A DNA stretch of 64,000 nucleotides from Mallotus nudiflorus (GCA_947683625.1 CANTUR010000143.1:1087501-1151500); one strand, 5' to 3'. Positions 35,399 through 47,215 are shown, counted from the stretch's first letter. A program made the numbers and translations. The notes: a model not told the origin generated them from the letters alone.

Positions 35399-35668
35399 GC
35401 AGTTTACTTTTTTTTTTCTTTTTACTTCACTTTTTTCCTTTTTTTTTTTTCAATTTTCCTCCTGTTTTCCCCTTTTCTTTTCATGTCTCTTTTTTTTTTT
35501 CTCTCTTTTCCCTCTTATTTTTCTATCATTGTCTTCCTTTTTATTCATTTATTTATTTCCTTCCGAGTTTCTTCACTTCTTTCTCTTCTTTTTCATCTTT
35601 TCCTTTCCTTTTTTCTTTCTCTGTTTTTTTCTTCTTTGTTTCCTCTCTCTCTTTAATTTCTTGTCCTT
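35399..35668 (+). repeat. Polypyrimidine tract, copy 2
   Basis: This is the second copy of the T/C tract, one T shorter than copy 1, within the 1177-bp tandem duplication. Confidence 0.9.
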
Positions 35669-36085
35669 AAAATAAGAGCCAAATTTTTCATATTTTTTAC
35701 TCATTTATAATTAATTCAAACTTTTATTTTATGATAATATGAGTTGAGTGGTTGGTTTTATGAATTAGGAGTATACTGGAGTTTAATGTGCAATTTTAGA
35801 GTTTGGATTGATTCGACTGTTGAGATTCGATGAAAATTTTGACATCCTTGGAGTTTCAAAATGAGAAATATATCTTTTAGATATTTGAAGGAGACATCAT
35901 AAGATTTTAGAATTTAGCTTACATGTCAAAATCTTAGTTTGGTTGAGTTTGCAAATTTTGATTTGAAGTCAACATATACAATTTCTATTACAAGTTGAAC
36001 AACTCTCAGTATTTCAATGATATTTTGAGTTATAGAGGTCTAATTGAGATTATTCAAGATGTTTTGGAAGCTTACTTATGTAGCT

Positions 36086-38148
36086 TGATAAGTGCTAAAA
36101 ATGATAGATTTTGAGCACCAAATAGTTGCATTTCATTATTAGAAATATAGGTTTTCATCTTTTAATAACATGATTTAGGATTATTTGCATTAAGAGTCAA
36201 ACTAGTTAGTTGTTTTTGGTATTTTATGCATTTTTAGTTAATTATTATATATTTTTTTACATTGCTTTTGCATTTATTTTTTAGGTTCTATCTTTTTGGA
36301 ACTAATTTCAAATGAAAGAAATGGAGACTTAAAGCTAGGAGCTAATATAACCAAAAGAAAGGGCAATGAATCAAAGCAAATATAAAAGGGAGGCAAGACA
36401 CAACTATGTGCCTAAGTACGTATAGCCATACCTGATTTAGGAAAGAAAAGTCTGTAGAAGATGAAGTAGACATGGTTGTGTCATATTGGACACACAAACA
36501 TGTCTAATTGCTTGCAGGTTAAATAGAAAAAAGGCCACATGGTTGTGTCATGTTGGATACAAACCCGTGTGTGCATATATTGCTTATTTTGGAAAGTTCG
36601 CTCTTTATGGAGTTAAGGATAATGTGCAAGAAGTGAGGACTTAAAGTTGGGAGCTCATCTTGCCATGGAAAAGGGCAAGGCATAAAATACATATGGAAAG
36701 AAAAGATAAAAGCTTAAAGTGTAATTTAAGAGTTAGGTTGATTTGATCTCTGAGATTCAATGAAGATTCTAACATCCTTAGAGTTTTAGAATGCGAAAGT
36801 GATCTTCTAGACATTTATAATAAACATCTTAAGCTTTCTGGATTAAGTTTTCTTGTTAAAATATGAGTTTATTTGAATTTTTAAAATTTGAGTCAAAATC
36901 AGTTTATATAGCTTTCATTTCAGGTTGCATAACTTGAGCTATAGAGGTAGAATTGAGATGATTCAATGTGACATGGAAATCTTAAACAAAGAGCTATAAC
37001 TTTCATGAAGAAAGTTTAGGATGATTCAATCTTCTTTGAGGGTTAAAGTCTTAGACACAACCATGTGTGGTTTATGACATAACCATGTCTGATTGTATTC
37101 ATTCTATACATAGAGTAGGTCACATAGCTATGTGAATTTTTAACATAGCCATGTTCAATAGCAAGAACTATTTAAGAATGTGTTTTTTTTAGGGTTTTGA
37201 AGGGAAAATTATATATTGTTAGGTTTTTGTCTCTTTTGAGAGATGAGGGAGGTTGGCTATTATAGTTTTCAATCCTCTTTACACTGGAGTTTTTTCTTTT
37301 CAATTTTATTTCATCTACTCAAGTGTATCAAGAGTGGAAGAATTTAGTGTTGAGACTTCAAGCATCATCCAAATAAAATTTCATAAAGGAAGAGTTTCTT
37401 TAACTATTCCATTTTTTATCAATTGTTATATTATAATGAATATGTTTGGATTTTCAATTCCTTCTTCTTCATCTCCAATCTCTATAAGTGGCTAATTTAT
37501 TTAGTTAGGGTCTTTTAGATCGGACTTAATAAGAAATTAATTAGGTTAAACTTTTAATCAGAGAATAATCATTTCATGAATGTTATTGTGCTTATTACTT
37601 TTTATTGGCTTGGCCACCCATTTAATTGAACTAGACACTAAGGTTATATTGAGAGATTGATTTTAGTGAGAAAAGCAATACGAATCTGTTAATTCAAATT
37701 AATTTATTCAAGAGACAATTTAATATTAAGATTCCTTAGAAGATTGCTTTAAAGAAATTGGTTGTGATATTTTAACCATGATAGCGAGAGCTAGGGAATT
37801 GGGTAATTATCTTAATTGGTTAATTGTGAGAGTACTTGAGAGAGACCTCATAATTCATAAGATGCTTTAGAAATGAAATGAAATTCATAATTGAGACAGA
37901 AGTTGACATAGTATTTAGATAGTTGAACCAGGGATAAATGTCCTAACCTTATAAATTTATTGAATTCTAAGACTAGTTAGTTATTTAATTCCAATTTTTT
38001 TCATCTTTCAATTTCATTATTCTAAAATATCAATTATATAAATAAGCAAATACTAAAAGTAATTTAATAGTTAGTTCTTAAATCATTATAGGATCGATAT
38101 TATTTTATTACTTGGATGACTCCTTGCACTTACGGATCACATGCATCA
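36086..38148 (+). repeat. Solo LTR of an Athila/Tat-like Gypsy element
   Basis: It starts TGATAAGTGCTAAAAATG and ends CACTTACGGATCACATGCATCA-type, with TG...CA termini. Flanking pentamers are TAGCT (36081-36085) and TAACT (38149-38153), four of five identical. No gag or pol lies next to it. The 3' half (TTATTTAGTTAGGG at about 37498, GAGAGACCTCATAATT, the terminal ATTACTTGG region) aligns with the LTR of the plus-strand Athila remnant at 45430-46069. If the LTR is excised, flanking sequences join smoothly (TATGTAGCT with ACAACTCTTATAAAG) into a module otherwise seen in the Copia LTR, so it inserted into a Copia-LTR-like repeat. Confidence 0.75.
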
Positions 38149-38570
38149 TAACTACAACTCTTATAAAGAATTTGGACTTGAATTTGGTGTATATCATTGT
38201 GAAAATTAGGCTATAATTTATAATTGAGAAATTAATTACTTAACACAACTATGCAGTCATTAGACATATGATGTGATCCAAGGAATATTTTAAGATTTTT
38301 TCATACTAGTAAGTCAACTTTCATTCAAAACAAAATTCACTTCACATAAATTCATATTTTGTGCAGCATGCTTCTGTATTTTAGTCATAACTCACCCTAA
38401 AAAACTTAGATTGAGGCAATTCAAAATGATATAAAAAGTTAATGTAAAGAGATATAATTAAGATTTAGAAATTTATGGCTAATTGGATCATTTTTATGGC
38501 CTCAATTCATGGATAGTCATAAGGTCATGTACAAATTTAGGCAGACTGAACATATATCAATAAATGGGTG
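38149..38570 (+). repeat. Right half of the Copia-LTR-like module split by the solo LTR
   Basis: Phrases such as AAGTCAACTTTCATTC, TGTGCAGCATGCTTCTGTATTTTAGTCATAACTC and ATTGAGGCAATTCAAAATGATATAAAAAG parallel the module in the Copia-2 LTRs (about 12170-12330 and 30660-30830). It continues the unit broken at 36085. Confidence 0.5.
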
Positions 38571-40314
38571 TGAGCAACTTGGTTTCATTTCATTTGATCT
38601 TGTGTTTTATTTCTGAGGGACATAATAACTTTACTAAGTAGGGAAAAATGATTGGTCTTAGGAGGAACGGGATGCTTTTTATTTTATGGGGTTGCCATTC
38701 GATTTTAAAAAATTGGGAAAATAAAAGGACAACATCAAGTCACTCAATGAGTATTGCCCCCACCAGAGGTTTTTGGGTTTGAGAGATCGCATCTACTTTA
38801 TGACTATTTCTCATTATAAAATATTCGATGTATACCTACCACAATACCCTAGTCTTAGTAGTGACAGTTTATATAGCATTCACACAATACATCATATAAT
38901 GAAAGATAATAAAAGTATGAAATATCATTATTACATCACTTTCCTAAAAAACACATATAAAAGGAAAAGATATTATGAAAATGTAAATCTAGCTTAGATA
39001 TAATGAACCTACAAGGTTAGCACAACTATACACGTAGCTTGCTTGATCATGTGAATAACAGAATAAGCAATGAACACTAAATTACTTAAAAGAGTAAGCA
39101 AAATGTACATAATCATAAATGTTTGTAGCGATTATTATGCTATGATAATATGTGATGACGGTATAAGGGATGCATACTGACATCATTGGATCGAGAATAT
39201 AATGACCCTAGTCTGGAATGCAAATTTTTCATATTATTGATATATGCAGTGTGATTTCACATTTTGAAATAAGAGGATGCAAAATAATGACATGGAATAA
39301 GTAGAAACAAAGCATAGATAATTCACATAACATACAAATTACCAGTCCTAATATGCAAGCATAGTAAATTTCATAAATGTTGGCGACAATAAAATAAAAT
39401 GCAGTGTGATAAAATAAACATGCTAAAATGATTGTGTGGTCCTCAATTTTGACTGAGCTTATATGAGCTTTAAAGCTTTGGCTTCAAGGGATTATCAAGC
39501 TTTCCTCATTAAGAGGTTCAAAGTGATGTGTAGAATGATGCAAATTTGTGTACCTTTGAAGCGTGCTTTGATAAAGGTGAAGCTAGGTTTGGTGGAAAAG
39601 AGATCTAATAACCTAAGAAAAACACTATAGGAGAGCTAAAAGTGTATGAAAATGTGTTTTGGACATCTTCATGGATAGATTTTTGAGTGTGGTGTTGTTG
39701 TTAAAATGAGGTGTATTTATAATGTAAAAGTCGAGGAAGGGGTGTGTGAGTCTGTGATCATGTGCACATTCCTAGATCGAAGCATGTGGCCATGCGAAGT
39801 GTGCTTGGTTGCACACTAGGTGTATGGTGTGGAATGCAGATGAGATTTAAGGCATTTTTAGGCTATTTAAAATTGATTTGTAGGGTTTGTGGGCCTTATG
39901 AATACACTTTTTAAGTCCATTTTGTCTAATTTAGCCTCAATTTTAGCATATGACACCTAAGGGTGTTCGTGGCTATGTGCGCACTTCTAAGAGATGTGCG
40001 TTAATCCTTGGGTTATTTTAGACTATTTTGAGACCACTTTTAAGGGCTTTTACAGCCATTTAAATGTGTTTCCAAAGTCTGTTTTCTTAAAATTGATTTC
40101 CATTTTTTCATAAAGTTGGGTCCCGGTTTGATGAAATAAATACTAGCTCAACAAGTTATATGTTCTAAGAGAAGATTGCTTGAAATAAGCCTCTTATTAT
40201 TCTAATAGTTCGTATTTTATAAGATTGAAGCCTAAGTTAATGGCTTGGTAATTGATTTTGCACATCGGTAGAATCATTTAAGGTTTTAGGGTTGCACACT
40301 TCAGAGGTGTTACA
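38571..40314. other. Non-coding DNA, probable LTR ending at about 40314
   Basis: No gene is supported. A possible LTR starts near 39196 (TATAATGACCCTAGTCTGGAATGC) and ends CAGAGGTGTTACA at about 40314, followed by AATGATCAGACTCTAG, which resembles a decayed iMet primer site. LTRs ending GGTGTTACA are typical of Gypsy chromoviruses. The assignment is tentative. Confidence 0.35.
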
Positions 40315-40405
40315 AATGATCAGACTCTAGTCATGTTTGAAGATTCATTTCATCATTAGACCTCTTTAGGGATAGTCAAATTTAAGGTATGATAGTTGCT
40401 CACTA
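40278..40405 (+). repeat. Direct repeat, left copy, bracketing the PMD region
   Basis: About 115-125 bp from TTTAAGGTTTTAGGGTTGCACAC to GTCAAATTTAAGGTAT. It matches 44312-44437 at about 88 percent by eye. The repeat spans a possible LTR end and primer site, so the two copies may be two LTR/leader junctions of related elements. Confidence 0.8.
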
Positions 40406-40799
40406 CTTTGCATATGTTGCATAGCCACCTAGCACTAGTGTCAATACATGTGAAGCAAATGCAAGGATGCAAAAATTATTTAGTAAGGAGAGAGGTACTT
40501 ACTTATGGGCCATCTTTAAATATCTTGTTGAGGTTTGATTGTTGTTGTTGTGTCGTGATCAAACTTGTTCTTATTTGGTGATTTGATCACCATGCAAGAT
40601 ACAGTTTTATGCAAGGATACGATGTAGTAAATATGTGACTCAAGCTTTATGTAAAGATGTGGTTTTCATATGAATGGTGTGTATGATATATAGATGTGTG
40701 TATGAAGTACAATAACTACCCCTTTTAGGTGTAGTACTTAACATTTCCCTTGTCATGTTAAGAGTTTTAACATTCTTTAATGCTAGGAAAATGATGCCA

Positions 40800-41110
40800 C
40801 TACGACCAAATGATGCCATTATAACCTCCTTAGGTGTCAAGCAAATGAAGATGCTATTAGGAAAAATAAAGATGCGACCATAACCTCCTTAGGTGTCACA
40901 CAAATGAGGATTGCAACTATAACCTCTTTAGGTGTCATGCAAATGAAAATGCTACTAAGCAATAATGAAAATGTGACTATAACCTTCTTGGGTGTTATGC
41001 ACATGAAGATTATGACTATAACCTCTTTAGGTGTCACACAAATGAAGATGCTACTTACAAAATGAGAATGCGATTATAACCTTCCTAGGTGTAATGCAAA
41101 TGGGGATGCT
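40800..41110. repeat. Minisatellite with alternating 59/39-bp spacing
   Basis: Six copies of (A/T)TATAACCTCCTTAGGTGTCA occur with TAACCT at 40822, 40881, 40920, 40980, 41019 and 41077. Spacings are 59, 39, 60, 39 and 58 bp, so the real unit is a pair of about 98 bp. The long spacer contains GCAAATGAAGATGCTACTAAG; the short one lacks part of it. The minus-strand frame MTPKEV... is a by-product. Confidence 0.88.
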
Positions 41111-41345
41111 ACTAAGCAAAATGCTATTAGGCATAGGGATACGACAAAGAATGTGAAAATGCAACTAAGTAGTGAAAGTGCTCCTAAGCAATGTGAGGAT
41201 ACTACTAAGCAATGTGAATGCTCTTAAGCAATGTGAAAATGCTACTAAGCAATGAAAGTGCTCCTAAGCAATGTGTGAAATGCTACTAAGTAATGATGAT
41301 GCAGTGATGATGCAGTAATGATGATGCAATGATGATGTCACTAAT
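41111..41345. repeat. About 20-bp tandem repeats derived from the minisatellite spacer
   Basis: Repeated AAGCAATGTGAAAATGCTACT with variants (AAGTGCTCCTAAGCAATG) occupies 41130-41290, followed by GATGATGCA(G/A)T repeats to about 41340. The core GATGCTACTAAGCAA also occurs in the long spacer of the neighbouring minisatellite, so one array probably grew out of the other. Confidence 0.8.
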
Positions 41346-41830
41346 TGTCATGTTGTAGATGCCACTTTAATGATTTTGAACAAGATGTCCTTACTATATT
41401 TCTCTTTATTTTTTTCTTCTTTTAAGAGGTGTTGAGTTCTTTGAAGACAGTGATGCTACATGTGGTGTCTTTAGACATGTGAAGTTCATATAAGTGTACT
41501 TTTATCCAATTTGATGCATGTCTTATGCTCAAATGGAGGTCCAACACTTGAGGAATAAGTGTGCAAAGTATTAGAGTGTGTGTATTACCAGTTTGGAGCA
41601 TGTGAAGGGTTAAAGGGTAGGTGGTCATGCGTTGAGCATGTGATCACATGCTAGTCATGTGGTCATATGCCTTTACCCTCTCTGGTTTATATAGACCTAA
41701 GTTATTAAGGCTTAGGGAGGCTTCTTCTTGTCTTCTTTGGCTCTTTTTTGCCTTTTCTTTATTCCTTTTGAATTTCTATTATTTTTTTTGCTCTATTTTT
41801 GCTTCCCTAATTTTCTTTTCTTTAAATAAG

Positions 41831-44160
41831 ATGGAGTTTCCCAATATCCTTAAGAATCTTAAGGATATCCTTAATGATTTGGATATCGAGGGTGACTTCA
41901 TGAAGGTTATTAAAGCTTATATAGGGACTTCCACTATGAGGACTAGTACTGATGGTCCATTTAACACTTAGAGTCCTCAGTCATCCAATTTTTTTGAGGA
42001 GGTCTAATTGCTATACTTCATAGTTTAGAGACTCATGATTGGATTCATCATCGTTTCCAAGTTGGTTCTCCTTTGTCCTTTATTTTTTCTGAGGTTGTTT
42101 AACTGCATGTGCTGCTTTACGTTTATTAGCTCTTATTGTATTTTTTATTAAGGTTGTTGTAGGTTTTGTCCGTAGCTTTGTAGTGCTTGCTATAACTATT
42201 TGTTAATCCATAATTTTATTACGAGCATTGATAGTTGATAACTTTTGCTTTGTCTCTATAACTATCCATTAGCACTTGCTATAATGTTCTTTTTAGCTTT
42301 TACTTTGTTATTTTTTTATTCCTGTTAAATGATAGAGAGGAACATGCTTAGTATTTAGTAATTGTACAAGTATTTGATAATGTACTTGTTATTTATAGCT
42401 TTACAAGTCCATCACTTCACTGCCTAGTAGTTTTAACAAATTCAGTAAGTATTATTAGGGTCTCCTGCTATATGTGAAGTAGATGGTTACCGAAAAGAGC
42501 TTTGACAGAATTATTATTATGTTGTCTTATGACATGTGTCAAGTCAGATCGTGCTATATATGTTGATTGAGTGATGGATGGATACAATGCACACTTTTCA
42601 TTTGCCCATTGGAGAGATGACTATCATTACTCTAGATTTTGTCGATATCATAAGCTTAAGCTTTTCTAGGGAGCTTGTTCCTTTTAGTGAGGAGGAGTGT
42701 TTTTCTATAGTAGTAAGGAAGTGCCTTACTAAGGAGTTGCTTAGGGTGTTTGCCCCTATAAAGTTTGATTGTCCATTCTTTACTTACTACACTAAATTTA
42801 TTTCTACTATGCAGAGAAAGTATGATACTAATCTTGTTTCATCAAAGTAGTTGGCATGTTGCTTCCTATTTTACTTATTGAGTGTTGTCATCTTCCTAAA
42901 TCCTTTAGGTATAGGTAGTCTACTTTTGTTGCTTGTTTTGAGGGACTTAGACAACCTATTAAGATATAACTGAGGTATTACTGCCTTTGTCCATATGTAC
43001 TTGAATTTAGATGCAACCTATAGGGGTGACTCGAGGATTTACAGATGCTTGTTTATTCCAGATGTGAGTAAGAGTTATTGTGTATGTATGTTCTTTTACC
43101 CTTTGTCCTTTATTTATTTTTCTAACCTTCTAAATACTAATTTGATAGATTTGGGCTTATAAATTTAAGGTTCTTCCTTGTCCTATTGTCAAGCATCTTC
43201 TAGAGGATGGTTTTCCTCATTATTCCTATTGGATTAGGAAGACCATTAATTTAATTGAGGATTGTGTAGAGGCATGGGATTATATGAGTAAGCTATCCCC
43301 TAAATAGTTATGCTTGATTTGAATTGGTTACATTAGTTTCTTAGAGATCCTTTATTCATTTTTGCTTTTTAAGCAGATCCTCCTAAGTTGGTGGGTGAGG
43401 AGATCTCATTGGTCAACAACATGGCAGCTTACAGAGGGGTGAGTGCTACTACTTGGTCTTACTAATAAAGTATGGTATTTGGGTGAATGAGTTCATCGTT
43501 GGTAGGATGGTCCTTTTATAAAGAGAGTCCTTATTTCCCCTTCTGGTGACATGTTATGGAGTTATGAGCTCAGTACATATGAGTTTGCTACTGCTGTGAG
43601 AGGACATCCTTCTGAGAGTCTCTTAGAGGGTACAAACTTCCTTTATTCTGATGTGTTGATTCCATAGCTGATTAATGCTATGGCTAGTGGCTTCCTTCCT
43701 TCACCTCCACCTCCTTAGGCAGATGAGGCTCATCCTTTGGATTCAAGGATTGGGGCATCATATAGATCATCGAGAGTTGCTTCTTCTAATTTGGTGAGCT
43801 TTTATTCCTGTGTTGTACAAGTATATAGAAAACTTTGTAAGTAATAAGCTATAATTGATATGGTTATAAGGACTTATTTGCAGTGATGGGGATCTCATTA
43901 GAAAAGATCATGATCCCACTTTGAGGAGGATGAGGGCACATTCTATACTGAGGCAATTGCCCATGCTAGTAGTGTGGCTTCTTGCAATACCATTCTTAGG
44001 GATTGGGTGGTTACATTATCCTTGGTAGTTTTTGGGATGAATATCTTTAGTAGAGGAGTGTATTTTGATTTGCCTCATCCTAGCTATCCTTAGTTGGATG
44101 TTATCCCTCTTGACACTACCCATGTTCGTGCTTTGTTTCATCTTTATTTTGTTTATTTGA
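41831..44160 (+). pseudogene. Degenerate plant mobile domain (PMD)-like gene
   Basis: The clearest part is 42578-42850: DTMHTFHLPIGEMTIITLDFVDI matches the PMD signature (THTFHLP.GE.TVTL.DV). PMD (aminotransferase-like plant mobile domain, related to MAIN/MAIL proteins) is found in plant host proteins and inside transposons. An opening frame at 41831-41971 (MEFPNILKNLKDILNDLDIEGDF) and later pieces (about 43180-43280 LPCPIVKHLLEDGFPHYSYWIRK; about 43500-43790 GPFIKRVLISPSGDMLWSYE, RGHPSESLLEGTNFLYSD) look like the rest of one broken gene. Stops and frame changes are frequent. A short direct repeat brackets the region, which suggests carriage by a retroelement. Which element is not established. 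Confidence 0.5.
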
Positions 44161-44311
44161 CTTAATGTCTAGTGTTTGACTTATTCACTTATTTTTTATA
44201 AGTCCCTGTCTCTACTACTCAGTATTAGTGCATTATCACAAGGAGTGTGCAGTAGCATTTTTTGGAGTTTACAAGCAATTAGAGGGTATGACTTATTATT
44301 ATACATTGTGA

Positions 44312-44437
44312 AATTAATTAAGGTTTTAGCGTTACACACTTTAGAGGTGTTGCAAATGAGCAGACTCTAGTTATGTTTAAAGATTCATTTCATCGTTATA
44401 CCTTTTTAGGGACAGTCAAATTTGAGGTATAACATTG
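44312..44437 (+). repeat. Direct repeat, right copy, bracketing the PMD region
   Basis: From TTAAGGTTTTAGCGTTACACAC to GTCAAATTTGAGGTAT, matching 40278-40405. Homology does not extend leftwards into the putative LTR, so this copy is truncated on its left. Confidence 0.8.
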
Positions 44438-44499
44438 GGCCATATCGCACTCAATATAGATAAAAATATAGCGATTAGAGCTATTTCTTAAAACTAACA

Positions 44500-46069
44500 T
44501 TAAGGCTATACTTTTTATATTTTTAGGCTTAAGTCAATTTGGCCTTTATTCTTATTAAAAGTGCTCTACAAGCCACTGCATTCTTAAATCCAAATTTAAG
44601 TAGGATTATATTTTCTTATTTGAGAAGGACACTATTTTCTTATTTTGTTACAATGTTAACTAGTATTTATTTAGGATTTTTTTAAACCTATATGAAGGCC
44701 TAATTTTATGTAACTTAAAAGTGTACAACGATGGATGAATAATAAAATTTAGAGAGGATTCTCTTTAGTTACTTGATTAACCATGTGTTCTTATTAAACA
44801 TTATTTTTTTAGTGAACAAACTTTTATTTTATCAATTAGACCTTCCATATATAATTTTGATAACTTCCTGATAGCAATAGTTCTTCTTTATTCCATAATT
44901 AAGGGTTCTAGTTTTTACCATACTTGTTTCTTAGATGATCTAAGGTGTGGGTATAAATAGATTGTTACAGATTTTATTTGTTGGATAAACCTAGTTCACA
45001 TCAGCATGGCTCTACGTTGAAGCGTAGAAATGGCAAAAATTAGGCATATGTCTCTAGTTCAAAAATTCAAGAAATAGACATGATTGTGTGTGAATGTGAC
45101 ATAGTTGTATATCTCTAGTTAAATAAAATTTTGAATTTTAAAGGCCATTTGAACTCTTTTTTTTTTCCATTTTGAAAAGAAGCAAGGGTTATTGATAGCC
45201 ATTGGTTAGAATAGAGAATAAAAGTTATTTTACTTTCATTTTTAATTGATTATTCATTCTAGTTTGTTGATTCAAACTTTTATTAGGATTAGTAGATTCA
45301 AGAATAAAGATTTGCCAATATTTATTTCATTTGAAGATGAATTTTCTTTTACCATTTTTGCTTGACCATTACAAAAATGATGATGTTGGAGTTCTTTATT
45401 TCTTGCTCTTCTCTTCCAACCAATATGTGCGGCTTAATTATTTAGTTAGGGTATTTTTAACCTACCTTAACATGAACTTATATAAGTTAAATCCTTGTTT
45501 AGAAGATAGTGATACTTTGTTATTGAATTTAATGCTTTCATTAGATTACTCACCCAATGAATTAAATATGACAATAGGATTTAATTGAGAGATAAATTCT
45601 ATTGAAATTGAATAACAATCTATTAACTGATTAAATTAGTTATGAACAGTTTAATAGTTGATAATTTTATAAAAAGTTGTGATTCAAATTGAATATATTT
45701 GACTACTAAATTTAGTGAAAGCTAGATAATTGAGGAGTTAGTGTATTCAATTAATTGTGAAATTGCTTGAGAGAGAATTTCATGATTTTAATGATTCTTG
45801 TAAATTAAACGAATATCATAATTGATATAGGAATTTAAAATGATCTTTTGATAAGTTGAACTAGGAATAAAAAGCCTAACCTTTGATGTTGAATAGTGAG
45901 AATTAGGAGCATATAATTTAATCATTGTTTTATGCTATACTTGACCCGAATTCAATTGTCTAAAAAAATAAATACCAAAAATAATTATGATAATTTATTT
46001 TTCAATCTATGTGAGAATGATATTTTATTACTACTTTTATAATTTCATGTGATTATAGATTTTTGTACA
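44500..46069 (+). repeat. LTR of the plus-strand Athila element (left edge unresolved)
   Basis: The right edge is set by the junction GTACA | AGTTTTTTAGTCATTGCTAAGG, which parallels CGCATCA | AGTTTTTAGCGTCGTTGCCAGG of the other Athila element. The body (about 45430-46060) aligns with the 3' half of the solo LTR 36086-38148 (GCTTAATTATTTAGTTAGGG, CTTGAGAGAGAATTTCAT, GTTGAACTAGGAATAAA). The start TGATAA was not found; the left side may be truncated. Confidence 0.65.
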
Positions 46070-46076
46070 AGTTTTT

Positions 46077-46094
46077 TAGTCATTGCTAAGGATT
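46077..46094 (+). other. Primer binding site remnant (tRNA-Asp type)
   Basis: TAGTCATTGCTAAGGATT corresponds to the TGGCGCCGTTGCCGGGGA primer site of Athila elements with several transitions, in the position expected after the LTR. Confidence 0.6.
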
Positions 46095-46554
46095 GAAAGA
46101 ATTGATATTATGATAAAATTAGTGTTTTTTGCTTTAGATTTTATTTTTTTCATTTTTAGTTATTCATTCTATTTAATTGTCTTATAAGAATTCTTATTTG
46201 TGTTTATGCACAACTTGTAAACTAAGCAAATAGAGAAATTTATCACTATATCTTGATCCGAAGATTAATATAACTTTTTATAGGAGAATTGAACACAAGG
46301 GAGCATAATTAACAGTGGAGACGACAAGGATGCAAGTTTTGAAGGTGATGGTAGGAAGAAGGAAAAAAACCACTAGCTACACAACTAAAAACTTAGAATA
46401 GGCAAAATGTGTGAAGGATAATGAGGGATTTTATAAGTCTAATGTTCAAGGTGACTATAAACCCATTATGAGACTAGTAATTGCAACTAATAATTTTAAA
46501 CTAAAGTTAATATTGATTTTGATGATTTTGAACTCATAATTTAATGAATTATAA

Positions 46555-47215
46555 TATGAGGATCCAATTGCTTACTTGAAAAGGTTATTGGAGTAATATT
46601 CAGCTTTCAGGATGAATACAGTGCAACTTGAGGCTCTTAGGTTAATACTTTTTCATTTTCTCTCATTAATCAAGCAAAAAGGTGGTTTAGAAGCTTGCCT
46701 CCTAACTCTATCAACATATGGCAAGAGTTATGCACAATATTCTTTAATAAGTACTTTCTTTCCACCTACTAAGATTTTGAAGATTCAAAATGAGATCAAC
46801 TCATTCTATCAAAGGGAGGATGAAAGCTTTTATGAATGTTAGGATAGATTTAAGGATCTTTAGAGACAATGCCCACTATATTTGATGCTAATCTGGGATT
46901 TAACTTAATCTTTTTATAAAGGTTTTTGCCTCTTAGTTAGAATCAACAATGATGCAATAGCTAAAGGAACTATCATATTTAGAACACTAGAAGATGCTTT
47001 ATATTTTTTAGGAGATGGAAAAAAACATAGCTTATGGTTTAATAAAAGAGCTATACTAAGGAAAGGAGCACTAAAAGTGGATGGATTGATAATGGTGAAT
47101 TCAAAATTGGATGCATTAACAAAAATGATGGACAAGAAGAGTATAAATGCAGTTCTTTCTTCACTTATTCATCAAGTGAGTTTTGTGAGGGCAGTTATCC
47201 TACTACTAAGTGTTA
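46555..47215 (+). pseudogene. Athila gag, capsid part
   Basis: IAYLKRLLE..SAFRMNTVQLEALRLILFHF is the Athila capsid start. It continues STFFPPTKILKIQNEINSF and QREDESFYEC.DRFKDL, then TIIFRTLEDALYFLGDG and VDGLIMVNSKLDALTKMMDK to about 47215. Two plus-strand stops interrupt otherwise long frames (46612-46842 is clean). The zinc knuckle expected near 47200 is not intact. Confidence 0.85.

Larger units (their letters stand above)
33911..36252 (+). repeat. 1177-bp tandem duplication, nearly identical copies
   Basis: Copy 1 is 33911-35087 and copy 2 is 35088-about 36252. I saw only a one-base difference (a run of 12 T near 34313 against 11 T in copy 2) in the stretches compared. Each copy includes a polypyrimidine tract, a Copia-LTR-related module and the first about 175 bp of the solo LTR beginning TGATAAGTGC (34910 and 36086). 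The junction is a short TA tract equivalent to the TTATTATATAT inside the LTR start, so unequal exchange between TA tracts is the likely cause. Confidence 0.93.

Noticed and set aside
37253..37495. 80-codon frame inside the solo LTR
   Set aside because: It lies within the LTR body and aligns with non-coding LTR sequence at 45330-45430.
40640..41037. Minus-strand repeats of MTPKEVIV
   Set aside because: Direct translation of the minisatellite; the frame is not maintained across units because the 59/39-bp spacing is not a multiple of three.
40800..41345. CRISPR-like array
   Set aside because: Spacers are themselves repeats and the pattern is a plant minisatellite; no cas genes and a eukaryotic context.
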